From Cucumis sativus (lineage: Eukaryota; Streptophyta; Magnoliopsida; Cucurbitales; Cucurbitaceae), in the NCBI RefSeq assembly GCF_000004075.3, contig NC_026659.2, positions 5,580,001-5,644,000 of the forward strand: 64,000 nucleotides of DNA. Reading direction: 5' to 3'. The notes beneath the pieces are model-generated. The model was not told the origin of the DNA and made no database searches. It saw only the letters and a program-made list of their open reading frames with translations. Both the position numbers and the translations under genes were made by a program. Below are positions 36,985 to 50,189 of the stretch, piece after piece. Each line of letters begins with the position of its first letter. The first letter of the stretch is position 1.

Positions 36985-38095
36985 ACTAAGGGTCGTAATG
37001 TTCTCATTCCCTGTTTTTTGTTCTTTTCGATTTCCTGTTCATTCTTTTTTTAGAACAAGAAATAAGAATGTGTTTGATAACTGTTTCAGTTTCTTGTTTT
37101 TTGAAAAAAAAGAACAAAAACAGAAAATGTGTTTGATAACTGTTTCTTGTTTAATTTCTTGATTTTTTAAATTTTTAAATTTTTTTTTTTAAATTTTTTT
37201 AAATTTTATTCATATTTAATTCAATTAAACATAAACAAAATATATGTTCTCCATTAAACATAAAAAAATAAAATTATCAAACATAGATAGGAAGGTTTTC
37301 TTGTAATCTTATGGAGAACGAGATGAAGATTGAGATCTGAAGAACAAAGCCGACGAGAGAAAGACGAACACCCATGACGAAGAGGAGGACCAAAACCCAT
37401 AGCAAAGAGGAAGACAAAAGCTCATGGCTAAAACACACAGATCTAACAAAAAACCACAAATTTATCGAAAATCCACAGCGAAAATACAATTCACGCAAAA
37501 AGAAAGAGGAAAACCTAGATCCAGCAAAGAGGAAGACGTTGTGTAGAGGAAGACGATGAAAGGCAAAGATGAAGACAACGAATATGATGAGAGAAATAGG
37601 AAGACAATGAAGACGATGAGAGGAAGAGGAAGATGATGGTTATTTGGGAAAGACGATGAAGATAAGAGGAATAAAAAGGAAACCACGTGCAGAGTGGTTA
37701 TTTAGGGAAGAAGATGGAAATAAGAGGAAGAAAAAGAAAATCACAAGACGAAAATGGAAAAGAAAAATGAAATAGAAAAATAATTAAAAAGAAGGAAAAA
37801 GAAACCAATAAAAAAATTGAGAAAAAAGAAAAGGAAACCAATAGAAATAATTGAAAAAAAGAAAAAAAAACCAATAGAAACAGTTTAGAAAAAAAAACCA
37901 ATATAAATAATTGACAAAGGAGAATGAGAGAAATTACTTTTTTTCTCCCAATAATTTCTTATAAAATGAGAAACGTTTCTACTTTTTTTTAGAATAAGAA
38001 ATAGGAAACGTTATCAAATACCCCTGTTTCTTAAAAAATGAAAACAAAAACAAGAAACAGAAAATATGAAGGTTACCAAATGGGTCCTAAGCTTC
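36985..38095. mobile_element. hAT-like non-autonomous element
   Basis: The two ends are imperfect inverted repeats. The left end (36,988-37,100) reads GGGTCGTAATGTTCTCATTCC, then a CCTGTTTTTTGTTC-type TTTCTTGTT-rich stretch. The reverse complement of the right end (about 37,930-38,092) reads GGACCCATTTGGTAACC, then TTTCTGTTTCTTGTTTTTG. Both contain GTTTGATAACTGTTTC/TTTGATAACGTTTCC. The five bases CTAAG flank both sides; hAT elements normally make 8-bp duplications. The interior is GA-rich (repeats of AGGAAGACGATGAAG) with no transposase. Confidence 0.5.
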
Positions 38096-38099
38096 CTAC

Positions 38100-40000
38100 A
38101 AAGATAAAAATTTAAATAGTTTTTCTTTATATATATTATCTAAATACGATAAAGTTGAGGGACTCAGACCTCGTAGGAGAGGATTTATTAAGAGGTTGGA
38201 GGGTGCGTGCCATTCTCACATTATTGGTTTTTGTATTTTAATATTAATCTTGAAATGTTAGATTACCGTATATATTAAATAATACTTTAATTTAATTAAC
38301 TTTTAGTTCTGGTGTAGTGGTTGTGCCTTCATTAACTATTTACCTTACATATATATTTATTTTAATTAATTTCAGAATTGAAGGCTATAAGATAATTTTG
38401 CAATATTTCAATAATTTTCTTTCTCCAAAAACTTCGAATGTCAATTTTATTGACAGATTAAAAAACGGTCATAAAAGCAATTTTTTTAAAAAGAAGAACA
38501 AAACCTAACTAAGATAAAACCCTAACTTATTTTCTTAGCAGTGGTTTATTATCTAACAAATATTTAGAAAAAATGCAATAAAATTGATGATCTAAATTTT
38601 CACTCTCTAACCAATATTCTATGAAAAATGTATTATTATTTTTTCTTTTTTTTTATGCAATTGTTAAATTCACATTTACATTACAAAAAATCGTATGAAA
38701 ATTCTCATTCTTTTCCTTATTACTACAAATGTTGTGAATGTTATTGGAACGTTAGTGAAATGTTGAGATTTTTTAAAACATTTTATAGTGTGTTTATTAT
38801 ATAGTGTCTGTTGTCCTCTATATAAAATTCTATATCCGCCACTGCTCGAGTCTATACTAAATCCACTGGTCGTCAGACATCCATTTAGGACGTGCTGGTA
38901 GAGGTATGATTGTCAAAATTGTTGGGTTTTGGTTAGTGAGTTTGACTCAACCATTCTCATTCAGGTGAAACTGAGGAATTTGGCTAGACCAACTCACGAT
39001 ATGAGGTCACATCTTTCCATTATGGGACACGTGGATTCTAGTTAGATCTGGGCAAGCCCCACGAGTCTGAATACATCTCAAACACACATCTAGATATTCT
39101 TAAATTATCAATTAAAGACAAACGCATAATTTGATGGACGAAAACAAATTTAATAATTTTATTACCTCTTTCGACATTGGCATTCTCACTCCTTAGTGTG
39201 CATGACGTGGGTATAAGTAATAAAGCACAATATATCACTAGGTTTGATTATATCAAAGTGCTAATAATGATGGTGGCACAGTGTAGAACACAAACTCAAA
39301 TCTGGTGTACTGAAAGAATTGAAGGTGCTGATCTCTATCTATAATGGATATGCATGACTGAATTTATTTTTCTTTCTCAAAAAGTCATTTAACATTTGGT
39401 TGCAAAAATAAATTTGCATTTGACATTCAGAAGCAAAACTAATTTTTCTATGATATATTTGATTTTTAGCACTACATTCCACGTTATTGTCTACTCCAAA
39501 TTTTAAGTCTAATCATTAATTTCTTTTAAACATTTTCTTACTAAATCTGACGTTGAAAAAACCAGATAACATACCATATAAAATAGACGAACTACTTCTT
39601 TCAAATAGGTATTTGGGCCAGAGATAAGTGAACCTAAAGAAACATCACCCTCAGTTATGTTCCTATCTTAATAAAAGATAAAAGAGTCTAAATTGATTTA
39701 CTTATAATAATTTAAAATTTTAATTAAACAATAATATTTTTTGAACTAATTTTAAAGGAGGGGTTAATAGATACACTTATAAGATCATGGGTACACTTAT
39801 TTAACAATTGATATAAAATCTCTACAATTTAAGGATATATATCTTGATAATTTTTATAATAGTATTACGTACCTTCAACTTACCATCTTTTTTATTTGAG
39901 AGTGACTCTAAAATAATTAAAAAAAATTAACATTCTAAAAATTATTTCAAAACATATTGCTCTTAATGAATTTTGATGATACGAAAAATTGCACAATATA
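38100..40000. other. AT-rich intergenic stretch, no gene seen
   Basis: Contains no frame with a known motif. TATATCCGCCACTGC near 38,830 resembles transposon ends seen in plants, but no partner end was found. Confidence 0.4.
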
Positions 40001-40124
40001 GCACAAATTAGAAAATAAATATAATATATAGCACAAGAAAACAATATTTGCAAAAATGAATTTTTTTATCAGACATATGCAACTTTTTTTTAAATGTCAA
40101 TTTTACCCTTCAACTTCCTTCTAT

Positions 40125-41375
40125 ACTATCAATGATGACTTATATTATTGATATCATATTGTTAGTGATGACTTCTATCAATGACATCATACCTAATATG
40201 TCAATATGTTTTTCATGAATTTAATACCGATAACTTGAACTTTGAATTTCCAAATGATGTAAATGTTGATAGCATAACCTAAAATCAATTTATTTTAACA
40301 AAAGTTGCAACTGTATCAACTTCATTTATACTATCAGTGAAAGTAGCTATCATGAGATGGTATGTTATTGGTGATTCAAACCTATTATCGACAACATGCT
40401 AATCTGATCTCTTTTCTTTGTCTATTTATTCTAAAATAAACAGCCACAATATCACTTTAGAGTAATATCACTTTAAAGTAGCATCACATTGATATCATTG
40501 ATATATAGTAGCCTATTAGGTAAATATAATAGCCTATTAAAGTATATTACTTATAGATGCATAGATGCTATCAGGTGATTTCTTTTTAAAGTAGCATCAC
40601 AAATTTGTTGCTACCACTAATTGATATTATAAGTGATATCAATATCATAATATTATTGATATAGTAGCTATCAAACTATCAATTGATAACCTAATTAAAC
40701 CTTATTCAATCCAAAATCAATATGTTTACCAAAGAGATATCACTTATAAAAAAATATCCTTCTAATGGTATTCCTTAATAGTTGCTATTAGTGATATCCT
40801 TCTAATGCAATTATTGATAGATAATGTTAGTGATATCATTTTACATTGATAACAATATAGAAAAATTACTTATAATATAGCTAATAGTAATATCAATTGA
40901 TAGCAATACCTCTGATAGAAGATATTAGTGATAGTAACTGATATCACATTTTTTAAATTGAAAGCTATCACTGATAACAATTATAACATGTAGAATCTAA
41001 CTATAGCAAATGATACCCTGTTTTTCAAATTGAAAGTTACTCTATCCTTTAGTGGCTATCGTTGATAAAAGCTATCGCTGGTAGCTGTTATTAATTATAT
41101 TAACTGATAACATATTTCTCAAATTAAAAGCTATTAGTGATAACTATCAGTGATAGCAACGTATAATAGCTATCAATTGCTATCAATAATAGCTTTCAAT
41201 TTAAGAAAAATGAGATAATATATTTGTAATGATGACAAGTTATCAACGATAACTACTGATAACAACTAGCAGTGATATTTACTAATTGTAGATATCAGTT
41301 ATAGATTTTAACGTGAAAAAATCGAGAAGAAGTGTGTAAAATAATCATTTATCAGTGATAGATGCTCTCAATGAT
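40125..41375. repeat. 1.25-kb array of degenerate TATCA/TGATA palindromes
   Basis: The motif CTATCANTGATAG and its variants (TTATCAGTGATAG, CTATCAATAATAG, GATATCATTGATA) recur dozens of times in both orientations at irregular spacing. Flanks with GCACAATATAGCACAAATTAG at about 39,995 and a T-run near 41,500 may be element ends. Arrays of this type can be subterminal repeats of DNA transposons; no transposase is present. Confidence 0.65.
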
Positions 41376-41989
41376 AGTTTTTAAATTTACAATTTCGATT
41401 AAAAAATGTCCAAAATGGTGGTTGGACGCGGACATTTTAGTCTTTTACTATTTTTATGCAATTATTTTATTCATGTGCGATATAGGCTGTTGTTTTAGAC
41501 GTTTTTTTTTTCCCATTTATTCAAGTAACCCTTATTTAATTAAGTGTTATATTCAAATATAAAAAAAATGAATAAAATATTAACAATAATATAGTGAAAA
41601 TTGATCCGATTAATGGTAAAGCTGTCGTTTTAAGTCTTACCCATCCTTCGAAAAAGTCGCAAAACCCTTTCAGGCTACCATGTTTGTCTAGCTATTATAT
41701 TGATAATCTACTGTAATTTTAATTACAAAAATTTGCAATGATCGAAAGAAAAAAAAAACACTTAAAATGACCTTTTCTCTATTATTTTTTATTATTATTA
41801 TCATTATTATATAAATCAAAGAGAACACCTAGCTTGATGAACTACAAACCACCACTTTGACCTATCATGAATATAAAATAATACTAAACATAGATCAATC
41901 CTTATTATTGTTATGAGGTCAGACTTCACCACCTTAAATCTATCTAAACATATTTTAACATGCTCAAGTCCTCGACTAGAAGCAAAACT

Positions 41990-43425
41990 GTCAAACCCAT
42001 ACCTAAACTAGGAAGTTAAAATTTGATTAAATATTTGAAGACATTTTGAAAAGAACAAGGAGATAAGTAACATGTGTTTGCAGTTCATCACAAGATGAAG
42101 AAAATGCAAGGAAATCCAAGAACGCAGGTTGAGTTTTCTAGCTCACAAGCTAAAGACTAGGCGATGAAGAGTAAGGAAACTTCTAGAAATTTTTCTAGGA
42201 ATACTTAATGGACTACATGTAAAGGATTGTTAAGTTAAACATTAAGCTTACACGTCTACCACTAAGAGCAAGAGCTGGCGAATTGTTAAGAGATTAAGGA
42301 TGACTAATTCATTTTGGAAATAGTATAAATAGAGGAAGTGGACAAAATACTAAGAAGTCTTTAGTTTGAAAATTTGTAAGGAGACTAAGTGTTGAGTTGC
42401 TTCTAAGGGAGAAGAAGAAGAAGAAGTGAAGATTGGTGTTTTGCGTTGTAAGAAACCAAAGTTGTAGTGAGTAATTTTCTTTATAAGTGTTTTAAATGTT
42501 AAAAGTTTCCTTTTAAGATCTTACTGGTTTGAAATAATAAGAACGTTTTCAAAAAGAATTCGGATTCAAGCTTATACTATGATTAAAGTATGTTTTATGT
42601 GTTTTAAAATAAATGCAAAATTATGTTCAAACCATTAGATTGTTTCCTATCAATGAGCTAATTGTTATGTGCATATAAAGATTAAAGGTAGCCCATGTTA
42701 GAAAAGAACTGCATGGTGAAATGAGACCGGACAATGCATAAAAGATATGTACTACGCTTCAGCCTGAGCAACAAGGAAGAAGCCAGGATATTCCTAGACG
42801 TTATTGACAAAGTCTAAACACAAGATGATGAGTCTTAGTGTAGGGAATGAATTCAGATTTCTCGGCGAAAGGATAATAAGACTAATGAGAGTTATACAAA
42901 TTGATGTGTTATGTAATGAGGCGATGAGCCGTTTTGAACTAAAAGTTTATGCTGTGAAAAGTGTTTCCATAAAGATTTTCTTAAAACCTCAATAAGTTTA
43001 TTAACTTACATTTTAAAGTTCTTTCTTCTAGGTGATTAGGCGTTAAGGCCAAATGTGAGAAAAGAAGGAAAAGGAAGCTAGGCGAGGAGGCTTGCAAGAC
43101 ATTTAGTGCAATTCGTTACTGTTTGTACCTAGAACCTTTTTGTAAAGATGTATGAAAAATGCATGGTTTAAGCTAATAATAGTTCAAGTTATGTTATCTT
43201 CTGTTACGTTATGGTTCTCTTTTGCATAGTAAGTCAAAGGTATTTCAAGTTATGTTTTATCACCTTGAGTTAAAAATATAAGTTGTAAGATAAGTCATCA
43301 AGCGATTAAGCAAAGCTTAAGGACTTAGGCTAAACTTTCTAGCGTTTAAACACGTTAGGAATGCTCAAATCATACCTGTAACACAATGTGTTGAGGTGCT
43401 TGTGGGACGGGGTGTGATAAAAACA
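41990..43425 (+). mobile_element. Probable solo LTR, Gypsy-type
   Basis: Promoter-like GTATAAATAGAGGAAGTGG at about 42,325, then leader-like sequence, and an end GTGGGACGGGGTGTGATAA near 43,407-43,425, as at many plant Gypsy LTR 3' ends (GGGTGTGACA). Middle sequences resemble the relic at 23,790-24,480. No polyprotein adjoins it. The left boundary is a guess. Confidence 0.4.
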
Positions 43426-43599
43426 TCTCAACCATTGTCAAAGATGTCTTCACATTTGCCTTTGTCCTTCTTCAATTAGACTTCGACCCTCATGATCGAC
43501 TTGGTCATCTTTGTTTGATAGTGTTGGACTTTCTTCTCACATTTCAAGACCTTTTAATGATGATTCTTGTTTTAAAAAATCTTTCGATATTATTAATAA

Positions 43600-44330
43600 A
43601 GAAAAAACTCTTTGATAGAAAATGATGAGAAGAGAAGGAGAGAAAATCAACAACAAATATTTATAGTGGTTCAACTCCAAAATCGGAGTCTACGTCTACT
43701 TTAGTCACTATATTAAACATGTCCAACTTTCTACAAAGATAAACAAGAGTAAAGAGAAGATTATACAAGCAAGAAGAATAACCTTGAATCATCGTCAACT
43801 TCCTCTAGTCTTCTCTAAACAATTTGTACCCTCACAACAATGATATAGATTACTATGCTTGTTTTTTAAAGAATATTTTTTTTGTAGATATCTAAAAATT
43901 GTAATCAAAATATTCTTAAATATATACAAAAAAAAAAATATTCTTACAAAACAAACATCATAATCTAAAAATGTCATACATCTATAATTTTCTATATCTA
44001 TAGTTTTGGGTATTTAAGATTTTGGTTATTTACATTTCCAAAAACTAAAGATCCTTCAGGGTTAAGGATCCACAAAGACAACAAATTAGTCTCCATTTTT
44101 CCTTCTCTCTTTCCTCTAGAAAGAAAATCTCTCTACTTCATGTTTTTGGGGCCCACACATCAAACTTCTTGGATTCTTAGAGCATAACGAGGGAGCTCTT
44201 TGTTGTGGTGTTCGCGTTTGTTGTGAAGTACAAGATTGTTTGTGAGCAAAAAGGAGAAGAAAATTACGTGAAGAAGATCAAAATCTACAAGGGTGAGTTC
44301 TTCTTGATCTTCTTTGTGTTATCAATATGA
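43600..44330 (+). mobile_element. Possible Copia-type LTR or leader relic
   Basis: TTATAGTGGTTCAACTCC near 43,660, followed by GGAGTCTACGTCTACTTTAG, resembles plant Copia LTR phrases. Downstream sequence reads like an LTR leader (GGGCCCACACATC, then GAAGAAGATCAAAATCTACAAGG). No coding remnants found. Confidence 0.3.
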
Positions 44331-44486
44331 TCATCACAACAAACAAACAATCATAAATGTATTATAAATCTGAGCCCAACGATTTCATGTTGTCTCCTTA
44401 AGACAAATTTACTCACCCTAGTACTTGAGTTTTGGGAGTAATTGTCTTCCATGTTATGCATCAAGTTCATACCAGGATCACCCGAA

Positions 44487-44705
44487 CAAGGGCTATGGAA
44501 TTTTTAAAGGTTTTAGTTTCCTCCATAAAATTCATTTAAGGATTACCCACATGTGGCTATGGACCATCAAGTCTACTGCAATGGACCACCTAAAAAAGGG
44601 CTATGGACCATCAAGTCTATCGCAATAGATCGCCTAGAACAGAGCTATGGATCATCAAGTCTATCGTAATAGACCACCCAAATAAAGGGCTATGGACCAT
44701 CAAAT
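44487..44705. repeat. 44-bp tandem array, 4-5 copies
   Basis: GGCTATGGACCATCAAGTCT recurs with starts at 44,555, 44,599, 44,643 and 44,688 (spacing 44, 44, 45). A more diverged copy starts at about 44,491. Each unit ends in a CAATAGACCACC-like phrase. Confidence 0.85.
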
Positions 44706-44709
44706 GTTT

Positions 44710-47700
44710 GAGTCACATACTTGTTGAAATTCTTAGAATTACTTTGTTAGGTCATTAGAGAGATGATCTAAAAAATTACTCTCATACCTGATCACATACT
44801 TCAAGAAGATAATTCTTTCATTCAACAATCATTTTGTAGCTCCATGTTTCGGGCGAATATGCTTTCTTTTTGCCATAACACACTATTTGTCAATACCTAT
44901 GACAAGATATGAATTTCAATGAAGATATACTCTCCCATTAGACTTCTATGACATTCATACTAATGTTCCCATACAATGGTACATTTTTCATTAAGAACAC
45001 ATATTCACTAGTAAGTCTTACTTCGTCATGCTAAGTTACCTAGTTTGCATACACTACCTCTCTAGTATGGTAGGCAATTATTAAAATGCAAACCAAAATC
45101 TATTGTAACCTTAAGATATCTTAATAAATGACGAAGAACAATAAAAATAACCTTAATTAGGATTACGTGTGTATATATACTCAATCTTCTAACAACATAT
45201 GCAATAACAAGTCTTGTATAGTTTATAATATTCAGATTGAGGAACACTACCCCATTTATTTTATACTCATGGCTCATACTAACATAATACTAACTAAGCT
45301 AATATTTAAAATATAAAAAAATGAAAGTATGAAAATTTTCCTCGATCACAATCTCACTAATAATATTAGTGTTTTTTTATAGCCACATGATGGGTAAGAA
45401 TCCATAACTTTCACCTTATTTTCATAACTATTTTAACTTTTATTATAGGTAGATTTGAATCACAAATTTCTTAATCGTTTTTCCATACCGTTGACTTTGA
45501 TATAAATTTTACTTTTAATGTTTTAAATCAAACTCCTAAACAAGACCATCATTAAACAAGTTTTGGAAACATGAAGGAAAAAAACATCCACACTTTAAAA
45601 ATCTTGTTTATTTATTTATTTATTTTTGTAGATTTTGATTAATAATCTAAATGTATCCTTAAAAAATGTGGAGCAACTTTGTTAAGAAAATTAGAGAGTA
45701 AGCAAACATGAATTTAAACTATAGAAAATTGCTTTGACCTAAAAAAATATTACATGCATAATTTTTGCTAAACTATATGCTTACTTTGGTTTATTTATTT
45801 AGTCTTTTCGCCACATATAATTACCATTTTTTTAATAAAAAAAACATATATTTACATTTTATATCATTATTATTAATTGATCATTATTTACATTATATAG
45901 CATGCACAATTTCAGGATATTATAGAATATTTCTCTAGATTTGTAAGGGTTACGTGAATTTTGTAGGTTTTATTAGTTTTATTATGGCAATCACTTTAAT
46001 CAAATTTTTTAATCTGTTCTTTAATCTTAACCCACTAAAACACTAACTAATTATTAAAAGTATAAAGAAAGCGAAAAAGATTTTTTTTAATAAAGAAATT
46101 AAACACTAATGATGGTGATAGTTGAATTAATATTAATACAGCTGGGTTGATGTAAGATTTCAATTAGAGTTTAAATTCCATTGGTCTTACTCTTGTTAAA
46201 AGAAATATTAATTAATAAAGGGAGAGAATAAAATAGTGTTAATATAATATATGAGATAATAAAAGGTGGAATTTTACGATAATTTATTGAAAGCATGGAA
46301 GAAATTATCAACATCATCATCATTTTTTAACTTCTTTTTGAAGTGTATACCCAAAATGATTATTATTCTCACTAATCTTATTATGTTTTATTCTTTTATT
46401 TATTTCTAATTCCGAAGGTATATTTTTCCCTAAAGTGAACACTTAAAGAAGAGAAGTATATTTTTTCAAAAGGAACAAAAAAAAAAAAAAAAAAAAAAAG
46501 AAAGAGTGAGATAAGTATTATTACTTTTGCAATTTTTTTATACATAAAATTTTAGGTTAAACTTTCGAGATCCATTGTACGTTGTCTACTCTTAACTTTT
46601 AGAAGTATTATTTGATTGCTTCAATTAAGTAAAAGATAATTAATTAAGCATCTTGATATAGGCGTCTATTTAAATATAAAATTTTAGAGATTAGTTCGTC
46701 TCTCTACTTCGTTAATTAGTTTTTTTTTCCCTCTTTTCATAAGAAATCTATAATCAAGTTTTACGTGAAGATTGAAAGAGACAAACACAATTTCTTACTG
46801 GATCATCAGCATGGTTACTTTAACTTAACGTTATTATGAAAATCAACTATTTTGAAAATACTAATTTTTATTTTCTAAACGTTAGAGTTTTATCGTATAA
46901 TGGATGAAGTTTAAACTTGACACTTATATTTTATTGTTTATTTAGTTTTAATATTTATATTCTCAAATGTTTAGTTTATATACTTTCAATAGAGATTAGA
47001 TTTAGTTCTAACTTCTAGTTTCTTGTTGATTTTTTTTGATTTCTTTTTTAAAAACATACATCTATATATATTTGGATGATTATTTAATTTAGTTTCAATT
47101 AACATCATGTTCAAACGTCTGAATTCAAAATGGGTATATGAATGAACAGAGATCACTTATAAATGAGAGAGAGCTTGTCGATGACATGAAAATAGAGAAA
47201 ATTTATGGGATGATTAGGTGTCGAATAATATCTAAATTTCAGAAATGAGCCTGAGGCTTTATACATCAACTTTGAGAATCTAGATTTAACTTTTAAGATT
47301 GATCAATAATTAGGCACATTTTTTACCACATAAAAATAAAATTCTAAAAAAATATTTGATAAATTTATTTTTCTGTGAAGAAAATATGAGAGCACACGAA
47401 ATACGTGGATACTTAGAATGTACCTAAGTTTTTTTCTTTAAAGATTTATTAAAAATATAAAGATCCATTCTAAACATTTAAAAGTGTAGAATTAAGATTT
47501 AATCAGACCTAAGGCAAGGACCAAAAATAGTTGACGTGTTGTGAGAGAGTTGCATGTAACTCAATGAAACATGAATGTTGAGGTAGAATCCATTTAACAT
47601 GCATTTCCTTGTCGTTCAATAAACCATAAGAGTATTATCTAATAAAAAATGTATTAAACATAATTGGAAACTTGTAAACTTCTTCAAAAATAAATAACCA

Positions 47701-49690
47701 GAACCAACAATGGTTGACGAACACACACCTTAATCCAATATGTATTAATAACATCATATATATATATCTTATACTATCTTCCATTAAATAAGTTTAAAAT
47801 TGAATTAAACTTGAAGTGGCATTAGTTAAGAGTAAGAGAGTATGGTTTTGATTAAAAGTCAAAATAATGACATAATTGGGATTGATGATATAATGATGGG
47901 TAAAATCAACAAAATGGGTCACCCAAGCCATGCAGATTTGGATGAATTATTATTAATCAAGATCCCAAATTATTAAAAAAAAAAAAAAGAGGGGGGGGGG
48001 GGTGGAAGAAGAAAAGAGAGGCAGGGAGCATATTAGGGAAAAGTTCTAAACAAATATCATAACTATAAGCTTCGTTTCATTAATGTTGGGGTCCCTCCAT
48101 CCACTAAATCCATGATCATATATATGTGTGTATCTATGTATATATATATTATATGAGTGAAAGAATATAATAATAGCATTATGTTGATGACACTACTCAT
48201 TCCATATAGCAATATAAATTCACCCAACTAGAAAGAATTAAATTAGATCACCAAAGTCCCATCCAACAATTCCTTTCTCTCCTAATTTCAATTTTTGTGA
48301 TCTTATCAGGCTACAAGGTATTTTTTTTTTTTTTTAAGGAAAACTCATCCAAACATAATCGATAGAACGTAAAAAAGATGTCATACCATCTCTACCTTTC
48401 TTAAAATATCAATAATTGAAAAAAATTAAAGTTATTTAAGAGTTTTCAATCTAGTTGTTTAGATTCTTAATGACAAATGCAAATATCTTACACTTTCCTT
48501 ATACTCTAGAGTTCTATAATAACCACTTATTATACTAAAATGATTATCAAAGTAAAATAAACAAATAATATCTTGCTATTCATACTTTATAAAATATATA
48601 TGTTTGAAGATTTGGGCATCATGCATAATTGTGCCTAATTTTCTTTAAGAAGATTCTTAATTGAAGTCATTGTCTAAAATTATAGGTGCCCACTTCCAAA
48701 TGGGTATTTAGTAGAAATGAGTAATCTAAGTAAGAAGATGATTTCCATTTTAATCTATAATCCCCCCTTGACTTGATTGTGACGAGGGCTTTTAAAGGAA
48801 GATATGTATTAAACACTTTTTATTCTCTTCCTGGTATCAATATCCAATTGGAATATATTATTTGTTTATACTGTTGAGATATAAAACCGTGCAGAAATAG
48901 CTAAGCAAAACCAAAACTAAAGATCCACCGAAAAGTTTTGAAAATGAAAGTAGATCTAACACAGAATACATAAGTCAAGTACATCGTTTCTCCATGCAAA
49001 ATTGGAAAGAAACTTAATATCAAACAATAATATATATTAGACATAGAAACATACAAAGATTGGTAAAACCAATTTGGTACAATATTATCTACTATGGAGA
49101 TTGTTCCACGTGGAAAGAACCTTTACTGTACTATAAGAAGTTTAACAATCAAAACAAAATGCTTATGTGATAGATCCCTTTTCAATTACTCACGTACAAC
49201 ATATTTTTTAGTTTCATATTAGGTTCTCCCTAAGTTTAAGCAACTCAAACCTCTAGAATAAAGTTTCTCCCAAATTTTGTATTGAATCCTCCTATACAAT
49301 ACATTCAATATATAGCGAGGTATACAAGCTGGATAACAAACAATAAGGTACATGATTATAGAAGATGTATTTAGGTATGCTTTATTTTACTTCGAACAAA
49401 CTCTAAAATCCTTCATTAATATCTACCAACTCTTTCAACAATGGCCTAACCCTAAAAAATATTTTAGACCACCATGTATCTGATTCAACGTTGAGAAGAT
49501 CTTCAAGGTATGAGAATATATTTTAAGCAAAGTAGGAAAACAAACCACTAAATCTGCACTACATGTCGACAAATAAGAAAATAATTTAGATACATAACTT
49601 GCACACATGAAAACATGTTTGACAAAAGCCGAGACATATTTGTTTAATTTTTATTATATGAATTAAAATGAGCTAAATTTATTACACTAA
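44710..49690. other. Gene-poor AT-rich region
   Basis: No gene or RNA recognised over 5 kb. It holds a poly-A run of more than 20 bases at about 46,479, an A-run followed by eleven G at about 47,973-48,001, TTTA microsatellite at 45,608, and possible retroelement debris at 48,880-49,300. Confidence 0.45.
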
Positions 49691-49719
49691 GGAGTTTGTT
49701 TTCAATTACTTTGTTTATC

Positions 49720-50185
49720 AACCCTAGCCTGCCCAGCAAGATTGTTGGGTTGGTTGATCACCTCAAGCAAAGAAGATCTGCATGCAATTTGTTCCATATT
49801 AAGATAAAAAGAAAAATAATAGACGAAGATGAGACCGAGGTCGGCCTTCTCTCCATTTGGCACACCTCGGGCCATTCTACTTGAGAGATAATTTATTTAA
49901 TCAAGGATTAGAAAAATCATATCCTAATCCTACTTGAACAAAGATAAATCTTATGTCAAATCCTCTATAAATACACTCTTGAAAATATCGACTTCTTACT
50001 TTTTTTCTATTATACAATTCTCTTACTGATTTAGGTATCATAACCTTTTTTCTTTGTGTTGCAGGTTCTTTCTTCTCCAAATAACAAATAATTTAACTAT
50101 TAGTATTACGTGAGAGAGTCATGTATGTTTTCCTTAGTTAAAATTTGGCATGAGTAGTTTGGTGCTATCTATAGGAACGAGAGTG
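49720..50185 (+). mobile_element. LTR 3' portion with primer-binding-site-like sequence
   Basis: Promoter-like CTCTATAAATACACTCTTG at about 49,962, a T-rich U5-like part, a possible CA end near 50,151, then TTTGGTGCTATCTATAGGAA at about 50,159-50,178. The last resembles the TTTGGCGCCGTCTGTGGGA primer-binding sequence of many plant LTR retrotransposons. Sequence after it carries stops and no gag domain. Confidence 0.5.
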
Positions 50186-50189
50186 ATCT

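Noticed and set aside
36552..37007. 151-codon open frame on the minus strand
   Set aside because: Composition is almost entirely Phe, Leu, Ile, Ser and Tyr from AT-rich DNA; no domain or start context.
37277..37901. Several open frames in the GA-rich region
   Set aside because: Low-complexity translations of purine/pyrimidine repeats inside the hAT-like element.
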